A DNA stretch of 64,000 bases from CAVQBC01 sp963710665 (GTDB taxonomy: Bacteria; Actinomycetota; Thermoleophilia; Solirubrobacterales; Solirubrobacteraceae), in assembly GCA_963710665.1 (NCBI GenBank), contig CAVQBC010000008.1, positions 124,001 through 188,000 of the forward strand, given 5' to 3'. Made by a program: the position numbers and the translations under genes. Below are positions 32,937 through 43,304 of this stretch, piece by piece; within the stretch, counting starts at the first letter, position 1; each line of letters opens with the position of its first letter. The notes beneath the pieces were generated by a model. The model was not told where the DNA came from, made no database searches, and saw only the letters and a program-made list of their open reading frames with translations.

Positions 32937-34415
32937 ATGGGTGAGCGAGCGGCCGAAGCGGATTCGAACCAGGATCCCTCCGAGCTGCTCGCCACGCGGC
33001 GGCGCAAGCTCGACGCGCTGCGCGCGGACGGGATCGACCCGTTCCCGCACGCGTTCGAGGGCGTGGAGGCGATCGCGGACGTCAAGGCGCCGTTCGCCGA
33101 GCTGCCCGCGGGCGAGGAGACCGATCAGCGCGCCCGGATCGCCGGGCGCCTGGCGGCGCGCCGCGGGCAGGGCAAGGCGGCGTTCCTCGACCTCGTCGAC
33201 CGCTCGGGGCGGATGCAGCTCCACGCGCGCCTCGACGTGCTCGGCGCCGACGCGTTCGACCGGCTGCTCTCGCTCGACCTCGGCGACCTGATCGGCGTCG
33301 ACGGGACCGTGTTCCGCTCCCGCCGCGGCGAGCTGTCGCTGCGGGTCGAGGACTTCACCGTACTCGCCAAGTCGCTGCGCCCGCCGCCGGAGAAGCACCA
33401 CGGGCTGACCGACGTCGAGACCCGCTTCCGCCACCGCGAGCTCGACCTCATGGCCAACGAGGAGACGCGCGAGCTGTTCCTCACGCGGGCGCGCGCGATC
33501 GCGGCCGTGCGCGCCTACCTCGACGAGCGCGGGTTCGTCGAGGTCGAGACGCCGGTGCTGCAGCCGATCTACGGCGGCGCGCTGGCGCGGCCGTTCACGA
33601 CCCACCACAACGCGCTGGACCGCACGCTGTACCTGCGCATCGCGACCGAGCTCTACCTCAAGCGGCTGATCGTCGGCGGGCTCGAGCGCGTGTACGAGCT
33701 CGGGAAGGACTTCCGCAACGAAGGCGTCTCCTTCAAGCACAACCCAGAGTTCACAATGCTCGAGTTCTACGAGGCATACGCGGATTACAAGGACATCGCC
33801 GAGCGCTGCGAGCAGCTCGTCTCGCGCGTGGCCGACGCCGTCGGCTACGACGGCGAGGTCTCGCTGGCGCCGCCGTGGCGCCGCGAGACGCTGGCGGACG
33901 CGATCGCCTCGCGCACGGGCGTGGACATCCTGCGCGACCAGGGCGACCGGGCCGCGCTCGAGGCCGCGATGCGCGCCCAGGGCCTCGAGGTGCCCGAAGA
34001 GGACACGTGGGCCCAGCTCGTGGACCATCTGCTGACCAAGCACGTCGAGCCCACGTTGCAGGAGCCGACGTTCCTCCTCGACTATCCGGTCGAGCTCTCC
34101 CCGTTCGCCAAGCGCCACCGCTCGCAGCCGGGGCTGGTGGAGCGCTTCGAGGCCTACGTGCTCGGCATGGAGATCGCCAACGCGTTCACCGAGCTCAACG
34201 ATCCCGACGACCAGCGCGCCCGCTTCGAGGCGCAGCAGGCGGCCGCGGCGGCGGGCGACGAGGAGACCCAGCCCTTCGACGAGGCGTTCCTCTCCGCGCT
34301 CGAGCACGGGATGCCGCCGACCGGAGGGATCGGCATCGGGATCGACCGGTTGATCATGGCGTTGACCGGCCGCCAGTCGATCCGGGAGGTCGTCCTGTTT
34401 CCCGCGATGCGGTAA
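32937..34415 (+). CDS. lysS: Lysyl-tRNA synthetase, class II
   Basis: Charges tRNA-Lys. The 492-residue protein has the N-terminal OB-fold anticodon domain (residues about 60-170, RIAGRLAARRGQGKAAFLDL), then the class II core: motif 1 region VEVETPVLQPIYGGALARPF, motif 2 GLERVYELGKDFRNEGV and NPEFTMLEFYEAYADY, and motif 3 GIGIGIDRLIMALTGR. Length is normal. The order greA-lysS-clpC fits the conserved neighbourhood. A weak hairpin follows. Confidence 0.97.
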   Translation: MGERAAEADSNQDPSELLATRRRKLDALRADGIDPFPHAFEGVEAIADVKAPFAELPAGEETDQRARIAGRLAARRGQGKAAFLDLVDRSGRMQLHARLDVLGADAFDRLLSLDLGDLIGVDGTVFRSRRGELSLRVEDFTVLAKSLRPPPEKHHGLTDVETRFRHRELDLMANEETRELFLTRARAIAAVRAYLDERGFVEVETPVLQPIYGGALARPFTTHHNALDRTLYLRIATELYLKRLIVGGLERVYELGKDFRNEGVSFKHNPEFTMLEFYEAYADYKDIAERCEQLVSRVADAVGYDGEVSLAPPWRRETLADAIASRTGVDILRDQGDRAALEAAMRAQGLEVPEEDTWAQLVDHLLTKHVEPTLQEPTFLLDYPVELSPFAKRHRSQPGLVERFEAYVLGMEIANAFTELNDPDDQRARFEAQQAAAAAGDEETQPFDEAFLSALEHGMPPTGGIGIGIDRLIMALTGRQSIREVVLFPAMR

Positions 34416-34436
34416 GCAACCTTCGCGCGGGGTTGC
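34416..34436 (+). terminator. Weak hairpin after lysS
   Basis: GCAACC (34416-34421) pairs with GGTTGC (34431-34436) around a 9-base loop, directly after the stop. It is short and has no T tract. Confidence 0.35.
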
Positions 34437-34665
34437 AAGTGCCGCGACCCTCGCCTACCCCCTTGGTACGATGGGTCATGGCCGTAAGCCGACCCCGAAA
34501 CCGTTCATCCACATCGGCTTCCGTGCCGAATAGGTGGGTGGGAGTCGGGGTATTTTCGTCTTCTGGCCTCGCCCGCCTCGCCCCTTTCGACCCGCGACCG
34601 ACCGGAACACCCGAACGACCGAGCGCTAGGGCAGCGACTTAGCAGGAAGGAATTCCGCCCCCACC
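34437..34665 (+). promoter_or_regulatory. clpC upstream region
   Basis: 229 bases before clpC with lower G+C than the genes. TACGAT (34467-34472) is a plausible -10 box, giving a leader of about 190 bases. GGAAGGAA (34645-34652) is the likely ribosome site. I saw no CIRCE, CtsR heptad repeat or HspR inverted repeat. A 54-codon ORF from 34478 is in the region but looks like chance. Confidence 0.4.
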
Positions 34666-37281
<2,616 letters not shown>

Positions 37282-37309
37282 GCCCGCCGTCCGGCGGAGA
37301 CAGGATTCG

Positions 37310-37341
37310 TGATGAGGGCGCCCCGCGGGGCGCCCTCGTCA
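37310..37341. terminator. Bidirectional hairpin after clpC
   Basis: TGATGAGGGCGCCCC pairs with GGGGCGCCCTCGTCA (15 bp with one G-T) around a minimal loop. It lies between clpC and the convergent hydrolase gene, 2 bases from the latter's stop. Confidence 0.65.
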
Positions 37342-37343
37342 GT

Positions 37344-38120
37344 TCAGGAGCCGGGCGGCGCCTCGAGGCCCGCCACGAGCGCCGCCGCCACCCCCTGGAC
37401 CGTGACCCGCCCATAGGCGTGGGACGGGTTGCCGGTCGTGAGGATCGCGATCGCCACCCGCTCCTCGCCGCGCGCCAGCAGCGCCACCTGGTGCGTCACG
37501 GCGCCGCGCCCCGAGCCCCAGCCGCCCTTGAAGTAGGCGGTCCAGCCCGGCGGCGTGACCGGGGCGACGCCCCAGCGCTGGGCCGGGACGATCGTCTGCA
37601 GCCAGCGCAGCGCGGTCGCGCGGTGGCGGGCGGGCAGCAGCCGCTCGAGGCGCAGGAAGAACCGCGCCTGGTCGCCGGCGGCGATCCGGCTGCCGCCCCA
37701 CGCCACGCCGGGGACGAAGTGGCGCATCCGGGCGGCGCGCGCCAGCGCGACCAGCGCGCCGTTGCCGACGCGGGCCTGGACGGTCGTCGCGGCACGGTTG
37801 TCGGACTTGCGGATCATCGGGGACAGCAGGGCGTGCTCCGCGCGGCGCAGCGGGCGCGCGCGGACGTCGGGGCGGCGCAGGTAGGCGACCATCAGCATCG
37901 CCTTGACGACGCTCGCCGAGCGGACGGAGACCGCGCCGTGGTAGCCCACCAGGCCCCGTCGCGCGGTGGCCACCGCGAAGGTGACGTTCCCCTCCCGCTG
38001 CAGCGCGAAGGCCCGCGCGGCACGGGTGTCGGGCCGCCAGGTCGCCGCCTCGGCCGCGGACGCCGGCGCGGCGCAGAGCGCGAGGAGGCCGGCCACGGCG
38101 AGGAGCGCTGGGCGGCGCAT
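37344..38120 (-). CDS. Secreted serine hydrolase, class A beta-lactamase/PBP fold
   Basis: A 258-residue exported protein. Residues 1-26 are a signal peptide (LLAVAGLLALCAAPASAA). The active-site triads of the fold are present: SVVK (Ser70, Lys73), SDN (106-108) and KGG (198-200), in the right order and roughly the right spacing. I cannot find the Glu of the class A omega loop, so efficient beta-lactamase activity is doubtful and a DD-peptidase or other role is possible. It lies at the left edge of the block inserted between clpC and radA. Confidence 0.78.
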   Translation of the reverse strand: MRRPALLAVAGLLALCAAPASAAEAATWRPDTRAARAFALQREGNVTFAVATARRGLVGYHGAVSVRSASVVKAMLMVAYLRRPDVRARPLRRAEHALLSPMIRKSDNRAATTVQARVGNGALVALARAARMRHFVPGVAWGGSRIAAGDQARFFLRLERLLPARHRATALRWLQTIVPAQRWGVAPVTPPGWTAYFKGGWGSGRGAVTHQVALLARGEERVAIAILTTGNPSHAYGRVTVQGVAAALVAGLEAPPGS

Positions 38121-38133
38121 CGCGGCCGGAGGT

Positions 38134-38139
38134 TAGCCT
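38134..38139 (+). promoter_or_regulatory. -10 box of the PLP-enzyme gene
   Basis: TAGCCT followed by 7 bases and GTG 38147. It lies within the 26-base gap between two divergent genes. Confidence 0.5.
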
Positions 38140-38146
38140 CCGGGCG

Positions 38147-39292
38147 GTGACCCCGTCTCCGCCCGGTGATCGCCGCCGCCCCTCCCTGGGGCCGGGCACG
38201 CGCGCGGTGCACGCCGGCATGCCGCCGGCCGCCCAGGGCGAGCCGCTGCTTCCCGGGCCGGTGCTGGCGGCCCCCTACCACCTGCGGGGCGACGCCGACG
38301 CCGCCGCCTACGTCTACGGGCGCTACGGCAACCCGACATGGACGCACCTCGAGCGCGCGCTCGGCGAGCTCGAGGAGGCCGAGGCCGTGACGTTCGCCTC
38401 GGGCATGGCGGCGCTCACCGCGGTCGTGCTTCCCCTCCTGGGGCGCGGCGACGTGCTGGTGGCCTGCGGCGACGGCTACCCGGGCGTTCGCGAGATCGCG
38501 CGCGAGCGCCTGGAGCCGCTCGGGATCGAGGTGCGCCTCGTGCCCACCGACACGGAGGCCGTGGTCGCCGCGGCGCCGGGCGCGCGCCTCCTGTGGCTCG
38601 AGACGCCGTCGAACCCGCGCCTCGACGTGGTCGACATCGCCGCCGCCGCGGAGGCCGCGCACGCCGCCGGCGCCCTGCTCGCGGTCGACAACACGGTCGC
38701 CACCGGGCTCGGCCAGCGGCCGCTGGACCTCGGCGCCGACCTCTCGATGCTCAGCGGCACGAAGTCGCTCAGCGGCCACTCCGACCTGCTGCTGGGGGCC
38801 GTCCTCGTCCGCGACGCCGTGCTGGCGGAGGGCCTGCGCCGCTGGCGCGGGCAGACGGGGGCGGTGCCGGGCCCGTTCGAGGCGTGGCTCGCCCACCGCT
38901 CGCTGGCGACCCTCGGCCTGCGCGCGGAGCGCCAGAGCGCCACCGGGCTCGCCCTGGCGCGCCGCCTGCGCGAGCGCGGCGACGTCTCCGACCTGCGCCA
39001 CCCGGGCCTCGAGGACGATCCCTCGCATGCCGTCGCGCGCCGCCAGATGGCGCTGTGGGGGCCGCTGCTGGGGTTCGCGCTGCCCTCCGCCGAGCGGGCC
39101 CAGGCGTTCCTCGCCGCCTGCTCGCTGGTGTCCGAGGCGACGAGCTTCGGCGGGGTCCACGCCACCGCCGAGCGCCGGGGCCGCTGGGGTACCGACGACG
39201 TCCCGGAGGGCTTCATCCGCTTCTCGGCCGGCTGCGAGGACACCGCCGACCTCGTGGCCGACGTCGAGCAGGCGCTCGACCGCGTCGCCTGA
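38147..39292 (+). CDS. Cys/Met-metabolism PLP-dependent enzyme
   Basis: A 381-residue fold-type I enzyme of the cystathionine gamma-synthase/gamma-lyase family, for trans-sulfuration. Landmarks are YGRYGNPTWTHLERALGELE, EAVTFASGMAALTAV, LWLETPSNPRLDVVDI, AVDNTVATGLGQRPL and the PLP-lysine LSGTKSLSGHSD, plus the C-terminal RFSAGCEDTADLVADVEQAL. The reaction (synthase or lyase, or methionine gamma-lyase) is not fixed by sequence. A possible leaderless GTG start is used. A strong terminator follows. Confidence 0.9.
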   Translation: MTPSPPGDRRRPSLGPGTRAVHAGMPPAAQGEPLLPGPVLAAPYHLRGDADAAAYVYGRYGNPTWTHLERALGELEEAEAVTFASGMAALTAVVLPLLGRGDVLVACGDGYPGVREIARERLEPLGIEVRLVPTDTEAVVAAAPGARLLWLETPSNPRLDVVDIAAAAEAAHAAGALLAVDNTVATGLGQRPLDLGADLSMLSGTKSLSGHSDLLLGAVLVRDAVLAEGLRRWRGQTGAVPGPFEAWLAHRSLATLGLRAERQSATGLALARRLRERGDVSDLRHPGLEDDPSHAVARRQMALWGPLLGFALPSAERAQAFLAACSLVSEATSFGGVHATAERRGRWGTDDVPEGFIRFSAGCEDTADLVADVEQALDRVA

Positions 39293-39302
39293 GGCGGACG
39301 AC

Positions 39303-39332
39303 GGAGGGCCCGCCCCGGGGGGCGGGCCCTCC
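39303..39332 (+). terminator. Terminator after the PLP enzyme
   Basis: GGAGGGCCCGCC pairs perfectly with GGCGGGCCCTCC (12 bp) around CCGGGG. There is no T tract. Confidence 0.6.
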
Positions 39333-39345
39333 ATCCGCATGAGAC

Positions 39346-39441
39346 GGGGCCGCGGGTCAGACGGCAGCCGCCTCGGGTCGCCGGCGCGTGTGGGGGGTAG
39401 GACCGACCGCGCCGGCCTCGCGGGGCCGTGGGTCAGACGGC
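39346..39441. repeat. 20-bp direct repeat upstream of the SARP-like gene
   Basis: GGGGCCGCGGGTCAGACGGC (39346-39365) and a copy with one change (C to T at the ninth base) at 39422-39441, 76 bp apart. An 8-bp inverted repeat GTGTGGGG/CCCCACAC (39388-39395, 39441-39448) surrounds the second copy. The rest of the 337-base gap (39293-39629) has no credible ORF. Confidence 0.55.
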
Positions 39442-39586
39442 CCCACACTCGGTGAGGAGGAGCGGAAGCCGGTCCGAGCCCATTCACCGGCCGCCGCCGC
39501 CCCTCTGTTTGATCGGCGACGCCTCCTGTGCGACACGGGGGTCCAGGTCCGTGCCACGAGGCGCATGCTGCCCAGGCCCTATTGGG

Positions 39587-39621
39587 GAAACCTTGGTGAA
39601 ACCTTGGAGAGCCGCTAGCTT
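39587..39621 (+). promoter_or_regulatory. SARP-type operator and promoter
   Basis: GAAACCTTGG (39587-39596) is repeated after one T (39598-39607), an 11-bp period. The second copy ends exactly 8 bases before TAGCTT (39616-39621), and the GTG of the SARP-like gene follows 8 bases later. This spacing is the known SARP operator layout, so the regulator probably controls itself. Confidence 0.65.
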
Positions 39622-39629
39622 GCCGCGAG

Positions 39630-42600
39630 GTGGGTGAGGACGCGCGCTGGGACATCCGGCTCTGCGGAAGGGTCACGGTCGACGCCGCCGGGCAGCGGCT
39701 CCAGGACGGCCTTCCGGGCCGCCAGGGGAGGCTGCTGTTCGCCTACCTGGTCGCGAACCGCGACCGCGCGTGCACGCGCTGGGAGCTCGTCGACCTGCTG
39801 TGGCCCGAGCATCCGCCCGCGGCCGCCGAGTCGGCCCTGTCGGCGCTGCTCTCGAAGCTGCGCCGGACGCTGAACGTCGGCGCCGCGCCCGTGCTCACGG
39901 GGCGCGCCGAGCTGCGCCTGACGCTCGAGGAGCCGATCGCGGTGGACGCCGAGCTGGCCGAGGCGGCGGTGGAGCGCGCCGCGGCCGCGCTCGGCGCCCA
40001 GGAGTGGGCGGCCGCCGCCGCCTACGCCCACGAGGCGCTCGGCGTCGAGGGCGCGGCCTTCCTCCCCGACTGCGAGGGGCCGTGGGTGGCCGAGCGCCGC
40101 CGAGAGCTCGACGGCGTGCGGCTGCGGGCGCTCGAGTGCGACGCCGAGGCGGGGCTGCGTCAGGGCGGCCACGAGCTCGGCGGGGCCGAGCAGGCGGCGC
40201 GCGCCGCCATCGCCGCCGCCCCGTTCCGGGAGTCCGCGCACCGGCTGCTGATGGAGATCCTCGAGGCGGCGGGCAACCAGGCGGAGGGGCTGCGCGCGTT
40301 CGACGACCTGCGCCGGCTGCTGCGCGACGAGCTCGGCACGACCCCCGGCCCTGCCGTGATGGCGGTCTACGAGCGCCTGCTGCGCGGCGAGCCGCCGGCG
40401 GCGGCCGCCCGCCCGGCCCGCCCGGGACGGATCACCCCGGTGCCGTGGCCCGCGCCGCTCGCCGCTGCCATCGACCGCCACGCGTTCGTGGGGCGCGGCG
40501 CCGACCTCGACCTCCTGCGCGCGTGCTGGCGCCAGAGCGCGGAGGGCGCCCGCCAGCTCGTCCTGCTGGCCGGCGACGCCGGCATCGGCAAGACGCGCCT
40601 GGCCGCCGAGTTCGCGGCCGGCGCCCGCGACGAGGGCGCCGCCGTGCTCTACGGGCGCTTCGACGAGGACGCGCTCGCCCCCTACCAGCCGGTCGTCGAG
40701 ATGCTGCGCGGCTGGGCCGGCGGCGCCTCGCTCGAGCCGCTGCGCGAGCGCATCGGCCCCCGCGGGGCCGAGCTCGGCCTCCTGCTGCCCGAGTTCGGCG
40801 CCCCCGCCCACGACCAGCTCGCGGTCGCCTCGCTGCGGCTCGAGACCGACCCCGCGCGCATGCGGCTGTTCGACGCCGTCGTCGCGCTCCTCGGTGAGAT
40901 CGGCGAGGGCACGCCGCTCGTCGTGGTCCTCGACGACCTCCACTGGGCCGACCGCCCGACGCTGCAGCTGATCCGCCACCTCGTCCGCGCGCCGGCGCCG
41001 CACCGCGTGCTGTTCGTCGGCACCTACCGCGAGACCGAGCTCCCCGAGGAGCACCCGCTGCGCGAGCTCGCCGGCGATCTGCGCCGCGAGGGCACGCTGC
41101 AGCGCGCCGAGCTCGGCGGCCTCGACGCCCGCGAGGTCTCGGAGCTCGTCGCCGCGCTGGGGGGCGTGATGGCCTCGAGCGGCTTCCTGGAGGCGCTCAC
41201 CGGCGAGACCGAGGGCAACCCGTTCTTCATCGAGGAGGTCGTCCGCCACCTGCACGAGAGCGCCGGCGAGCTGCTCGGGGCGCTCGCGCTGTCGAACGCC
41301 GGGGTGCCCGAGGGCGTCCGCGAGGTCACCACGCGCCGTCTGCGACGCCTGAGCGACCCGTCCCGGCAGGCGATGGCGGTCGCCTCGGTGGTCGGCCGCG
41401 AGTTCGACTTCGACGTGCTCGACAACGTCGCCGCCGTCCGCGGGGACGAGCTCGTGGCGGCGCTCGAGGAGGGCATCGAGGCGCGCGTGGTGCGCGAGGT
41501 CGAGGGCCACATCGGCCGCTACCAGTTCACCCACGCGCTGGTCCGCGCGACGCTGTACGACAACGTCTCCGCCCTGCGCCGCGCGCGGCTGCACGGGCGC
41601 GTGGGGGAGGCGATCCTCGAGCTCCGCGGGCCCCAGCTGGACCCGCACCTCTCCGCGCTCGCCCACCACTTCGCCGAGGCCGCGCCGGTCGGGGAGCCCG
41701 GCCGCGCGGTCGACTACGCGCTCGCGGCCGCCCGCCGGGCCGACCGGCTCCTGGCCTGGGAGGAGGCGGCGGGGCACTACCGCCGCGCGCTCGAGGTGCG
41801 CGAGCTCGCGGGTGACGACGACGCGCGCACGCGCTGCGAGCTGCTGCTCGCGCTCGCGGGCTCCGAGGACCGCGCCGGCCTCGACACCGCGCGGGCGACC
41901 GCCGCGGAGGCCGCCGAGACGGCGCGCGCCCTCGGCGACCCGGTGCTGCTGGGCCGGGCGGCGCTGGGCTTCGCCGGCCCGTGGTCGATGCTCGGGCGCG
42001 CCGACGAGGAGCGCGTGGCGGTGCTCGAGGAGGCCCTGGAGGCGCTCGGCGCCGAGGACCGCCCGCTGCGCGCCCGCCTGCTCGCCCGGCTCGCGCTCGA
42101 GCTCTACTACGCCGGCGCGCCGGAGCGGCGGCTCGAGGTCAGCGAGGAGGCGGTGGCGCTCGCCCGGCGGATCGGCGACCCCGCCACGCTCGCCGTGTGC
42201 CTCGACGCGCGCCACTACGCCCTGTGGCGCCCGGAGACGGTCGAGCAGCGGCTGGAGGTCGCCGCCGAGCTGCGGCGGATCGCCGAGCAGGCCGGCGATC
42301 CCGAGCTCGAGCTCGAGGGCGCCGCGTGGACGATCATCGACCTGCTCGAGCTCGGCGACGTGCGCGGCGCCGACGAGCAGCTCGAGGCGGCGCGAGGCCT
42401 CGCCGCCCGGCTGCACCGGCCGCTGTACGAGTGGTGGACGACGATCGTGCGCTCCACGCGCGCCCAGCTCGACGGGCGCTTCGAGGAGGCCGAGGCGCTC
42501 GCCCAGGACGCGCTCGCCGTCGGCCAGCGCGGCCAGGCGGAGAACGCCGTGCACTACTTCGCGATGGCGCTCTTCAACATCCGGCGCGAGCAGGGGCGGC

Positions 42601-43211
42601 TGGCGGAGGTCGAGGAGGCGGTCAAGGGCTTCATCTCGCTCTACCCGGCGATCCCCGCGTGGCGCTGCGCGCTGGCGCTGCTCAACGTCGAGCTGGGGCG
42701 CCCGCAGGCCGCCGCCGAGGCGTTCACGGCCGTGGCCGAGCCCGGCTTCGACGCCCTGCCGCGCGACGCGAACTGGCTGATCGCGGTGACGCTGCTCGCC
42801 GAGGTGTGCGGCGCGATGGGCGACGGCGACCGCGCGCGCGAGCTCTACGCGCTGCTCGAGCCCTACGCGGGGCGCAACGTGGTGGTGGGGCGCGCCGCGA
42901 CCTGCAACGGCTCGGCGTCGCGGCTGCTCGGGATCCTCGCGGGGACGCTGCACGAATGGGAGCTGGCCGAGCGCCACTTCGCGGCCGCGCTCGAGATGCA
43001 CGGGGCGATGGGCGCGCGCCCGTGGACGGCGCGCACGCAGCTCGCGTGGGCGGAGATGCTGCTCGCGCGCGGGGCCGCCGGCGACGCCGAGCTGGCCCGG
43101 GAGCGCCTGCGCGGCGCGATCGAGCTGGCGGAGGCGCTCGGGATGGTCTCGCTGGCCGAGCGGGCGCGGGCGCTGATCGCCCGGCCGGCCAAGCGCCCCG
43201 CGGTGGCCTGA
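39630..43211 (+). CDS. SARP/AfsR-like giant transcriptional regulator (BTAD-ATPase-TPR)
   Basis: A 1193-residue regulator. Residues 1-95 are a winged-helix DNA-binding domain (RLCGRVTVDAAGQRL, RWELVDLLWPEHPPAAAESA, ALSALLSKLRRTL). Residues 100-255 are the BTAD domain (SAHRLLMEILEAAGNQAEGL, LGTTPGPAV). Residues about 285-640 are an STAND-type ATPase with Walker A GDAGIGKT (315-322) and LVVVLDDLHWADRPTLQLI. Residues 640-1193 are helical TPR-like repeats. This is the AfsR layout; such proteins switch on secondary metabolism or stress genes. It faces a LuxR-type giant regulator. Confidence 0.93.
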   Translation: MGEDARWDIRLCGRVTVDAAGQRLQDGLPGRQGRLLFAYLVANRDRACTRWELVDLLWPEHPPAAAESALSALLSKLRRTLNVGAAPVLTGRAELRLTLEEPIAVDAELAEAAVERAAAALGAQEWAAAAAYAHEALGVEGAAFLPDCEGPWVAERRRELDGVRLRALECDAEAGLRQGGHELGGAEQAARAAIAAAPFRESAHRLLMEILEAAGNQAEGLRAFDDLRRLLRDELGTTPGPAVMAVYERLLRGEPPAAAARPARPGRITPVPWPAPLAAAIDRHAFVGRGADLDLLRACWRQSAEGARQLVLLAGDAGIGKTRLAAEFAAGARDEGAAVLYGRFDEDALAPYQPVVEMLRGWAGGASLEPLRERIGPRGAELGLLLPEFGAPAHDQLAVASLRLETDPARMRLFDAVVALLGEIGEGTPLVVVLDDLHWADRPTLQLIRHLVRAPAPHRVLFVGTYRETELPEEHPLRELAGDLRREGTLQRAELGGLDAREVSELVAALGGVMASSGFLEALTGETEGNPFFIEEVVRHLHESAGELLGALALSNAGVPEGVREVTTRRLRRLSDPSRQAMAVASVVGREFDFDVLDNVAAVRGDELVAALEEGIEARVVREVEGHIGRYQFTHALVRATLYDNVSALRRARLHGRVGEAILELRGPQLDPHLSALAHHFAEAAPVGEPGRAVDYALAAARRADRLLAWEEAAGHYRRALEVRELAGDDDARTRCELLLALAGSEDRAGLDTARATAAEAAETARALGDPVLLGRAALGFAGPWSMLGRADEERVAVLEEALEALGAEDRPLRARLLARLALELYYAGAPERRLEVSEEAVALARRIGDPATLAVCLDARHYALWRPETVEQRLEVAAELRRIAEQAGDPELELEGAAWTIIDLLELGDVRGADEQLEAARGLAARLHRPLYEWWTTIVRSTRAQLDGRFEEAEALAQDALAVGQRGQAENAVHYFAMALFNIRREQGRLAEVEEAVKGFISLYPAIPAWRCALALLNVELGRPQAAAEAFTAVAEPGFDALPRDANWLIAVTLLAEVCGAMGDGDRARELYALLEPYAGRNVVVGRAATCNGSASRLLGILAGTLHEWELAERHFAAALEMHGAMGARPWTARTQLAWAEMLLARGAAGDAELARERLRGAIELAEALGMVSLAERARALIARPAKRPAVA

Positions 43212-43237
43212 GCCACCGGGGATGGCGCGCGGGCGCT

Positions 43238-43282
43238 ACCGTCCTGCCCAGGGGTCGCCATGCGACCCCTATCCAGGACGGT
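43238..43282. terminator. Two-step hairpin between two giant regulators
   Basis: Outer stem ACCGTCCTG/CAGGACGGT (9 bp, perfect) and inner stem GGGGTCG/CGACCCC (7 bp, perfect), with a 4-by-4 internal loop and CCATG end loop. It lies midway between the convergent regulator genes. Confidence 0.6.
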
Positions 43283-43304
43283 GCCTGGATTCCTCGCGGC
43301 CGGC

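Noticed and set aside
32951..32975. GGTTCGAATCC-like tRNA T-loop on the minus strand
   Set aside because: The flanking bases do not pair as a T stem, no other tRNA arms are found, and the bases are codons of lysS.
34478..34642. 54-codon ORF before clpC
   Set aside because: Ser/Arg/Pro-rich, no ribosome site, and it lies in the clpC control region with lower coding bias.
34437..34665. Stress-regulator sites (CtsR, HspR, CIRCE) before clpC
   Set aside because: I looked for the heptad, HAIR and CIRCE patterns and found none.
39615..43001. Very long ORF on the strand opposite the SARP-like gene
   Set aside because: Shadow of the high-G+C gene; the product is Arg/Leu/Gly-rich with no domain. 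The same applies to other long opposite-strand frames such as 18508-20778, 31707-34307 and 60496-63432.
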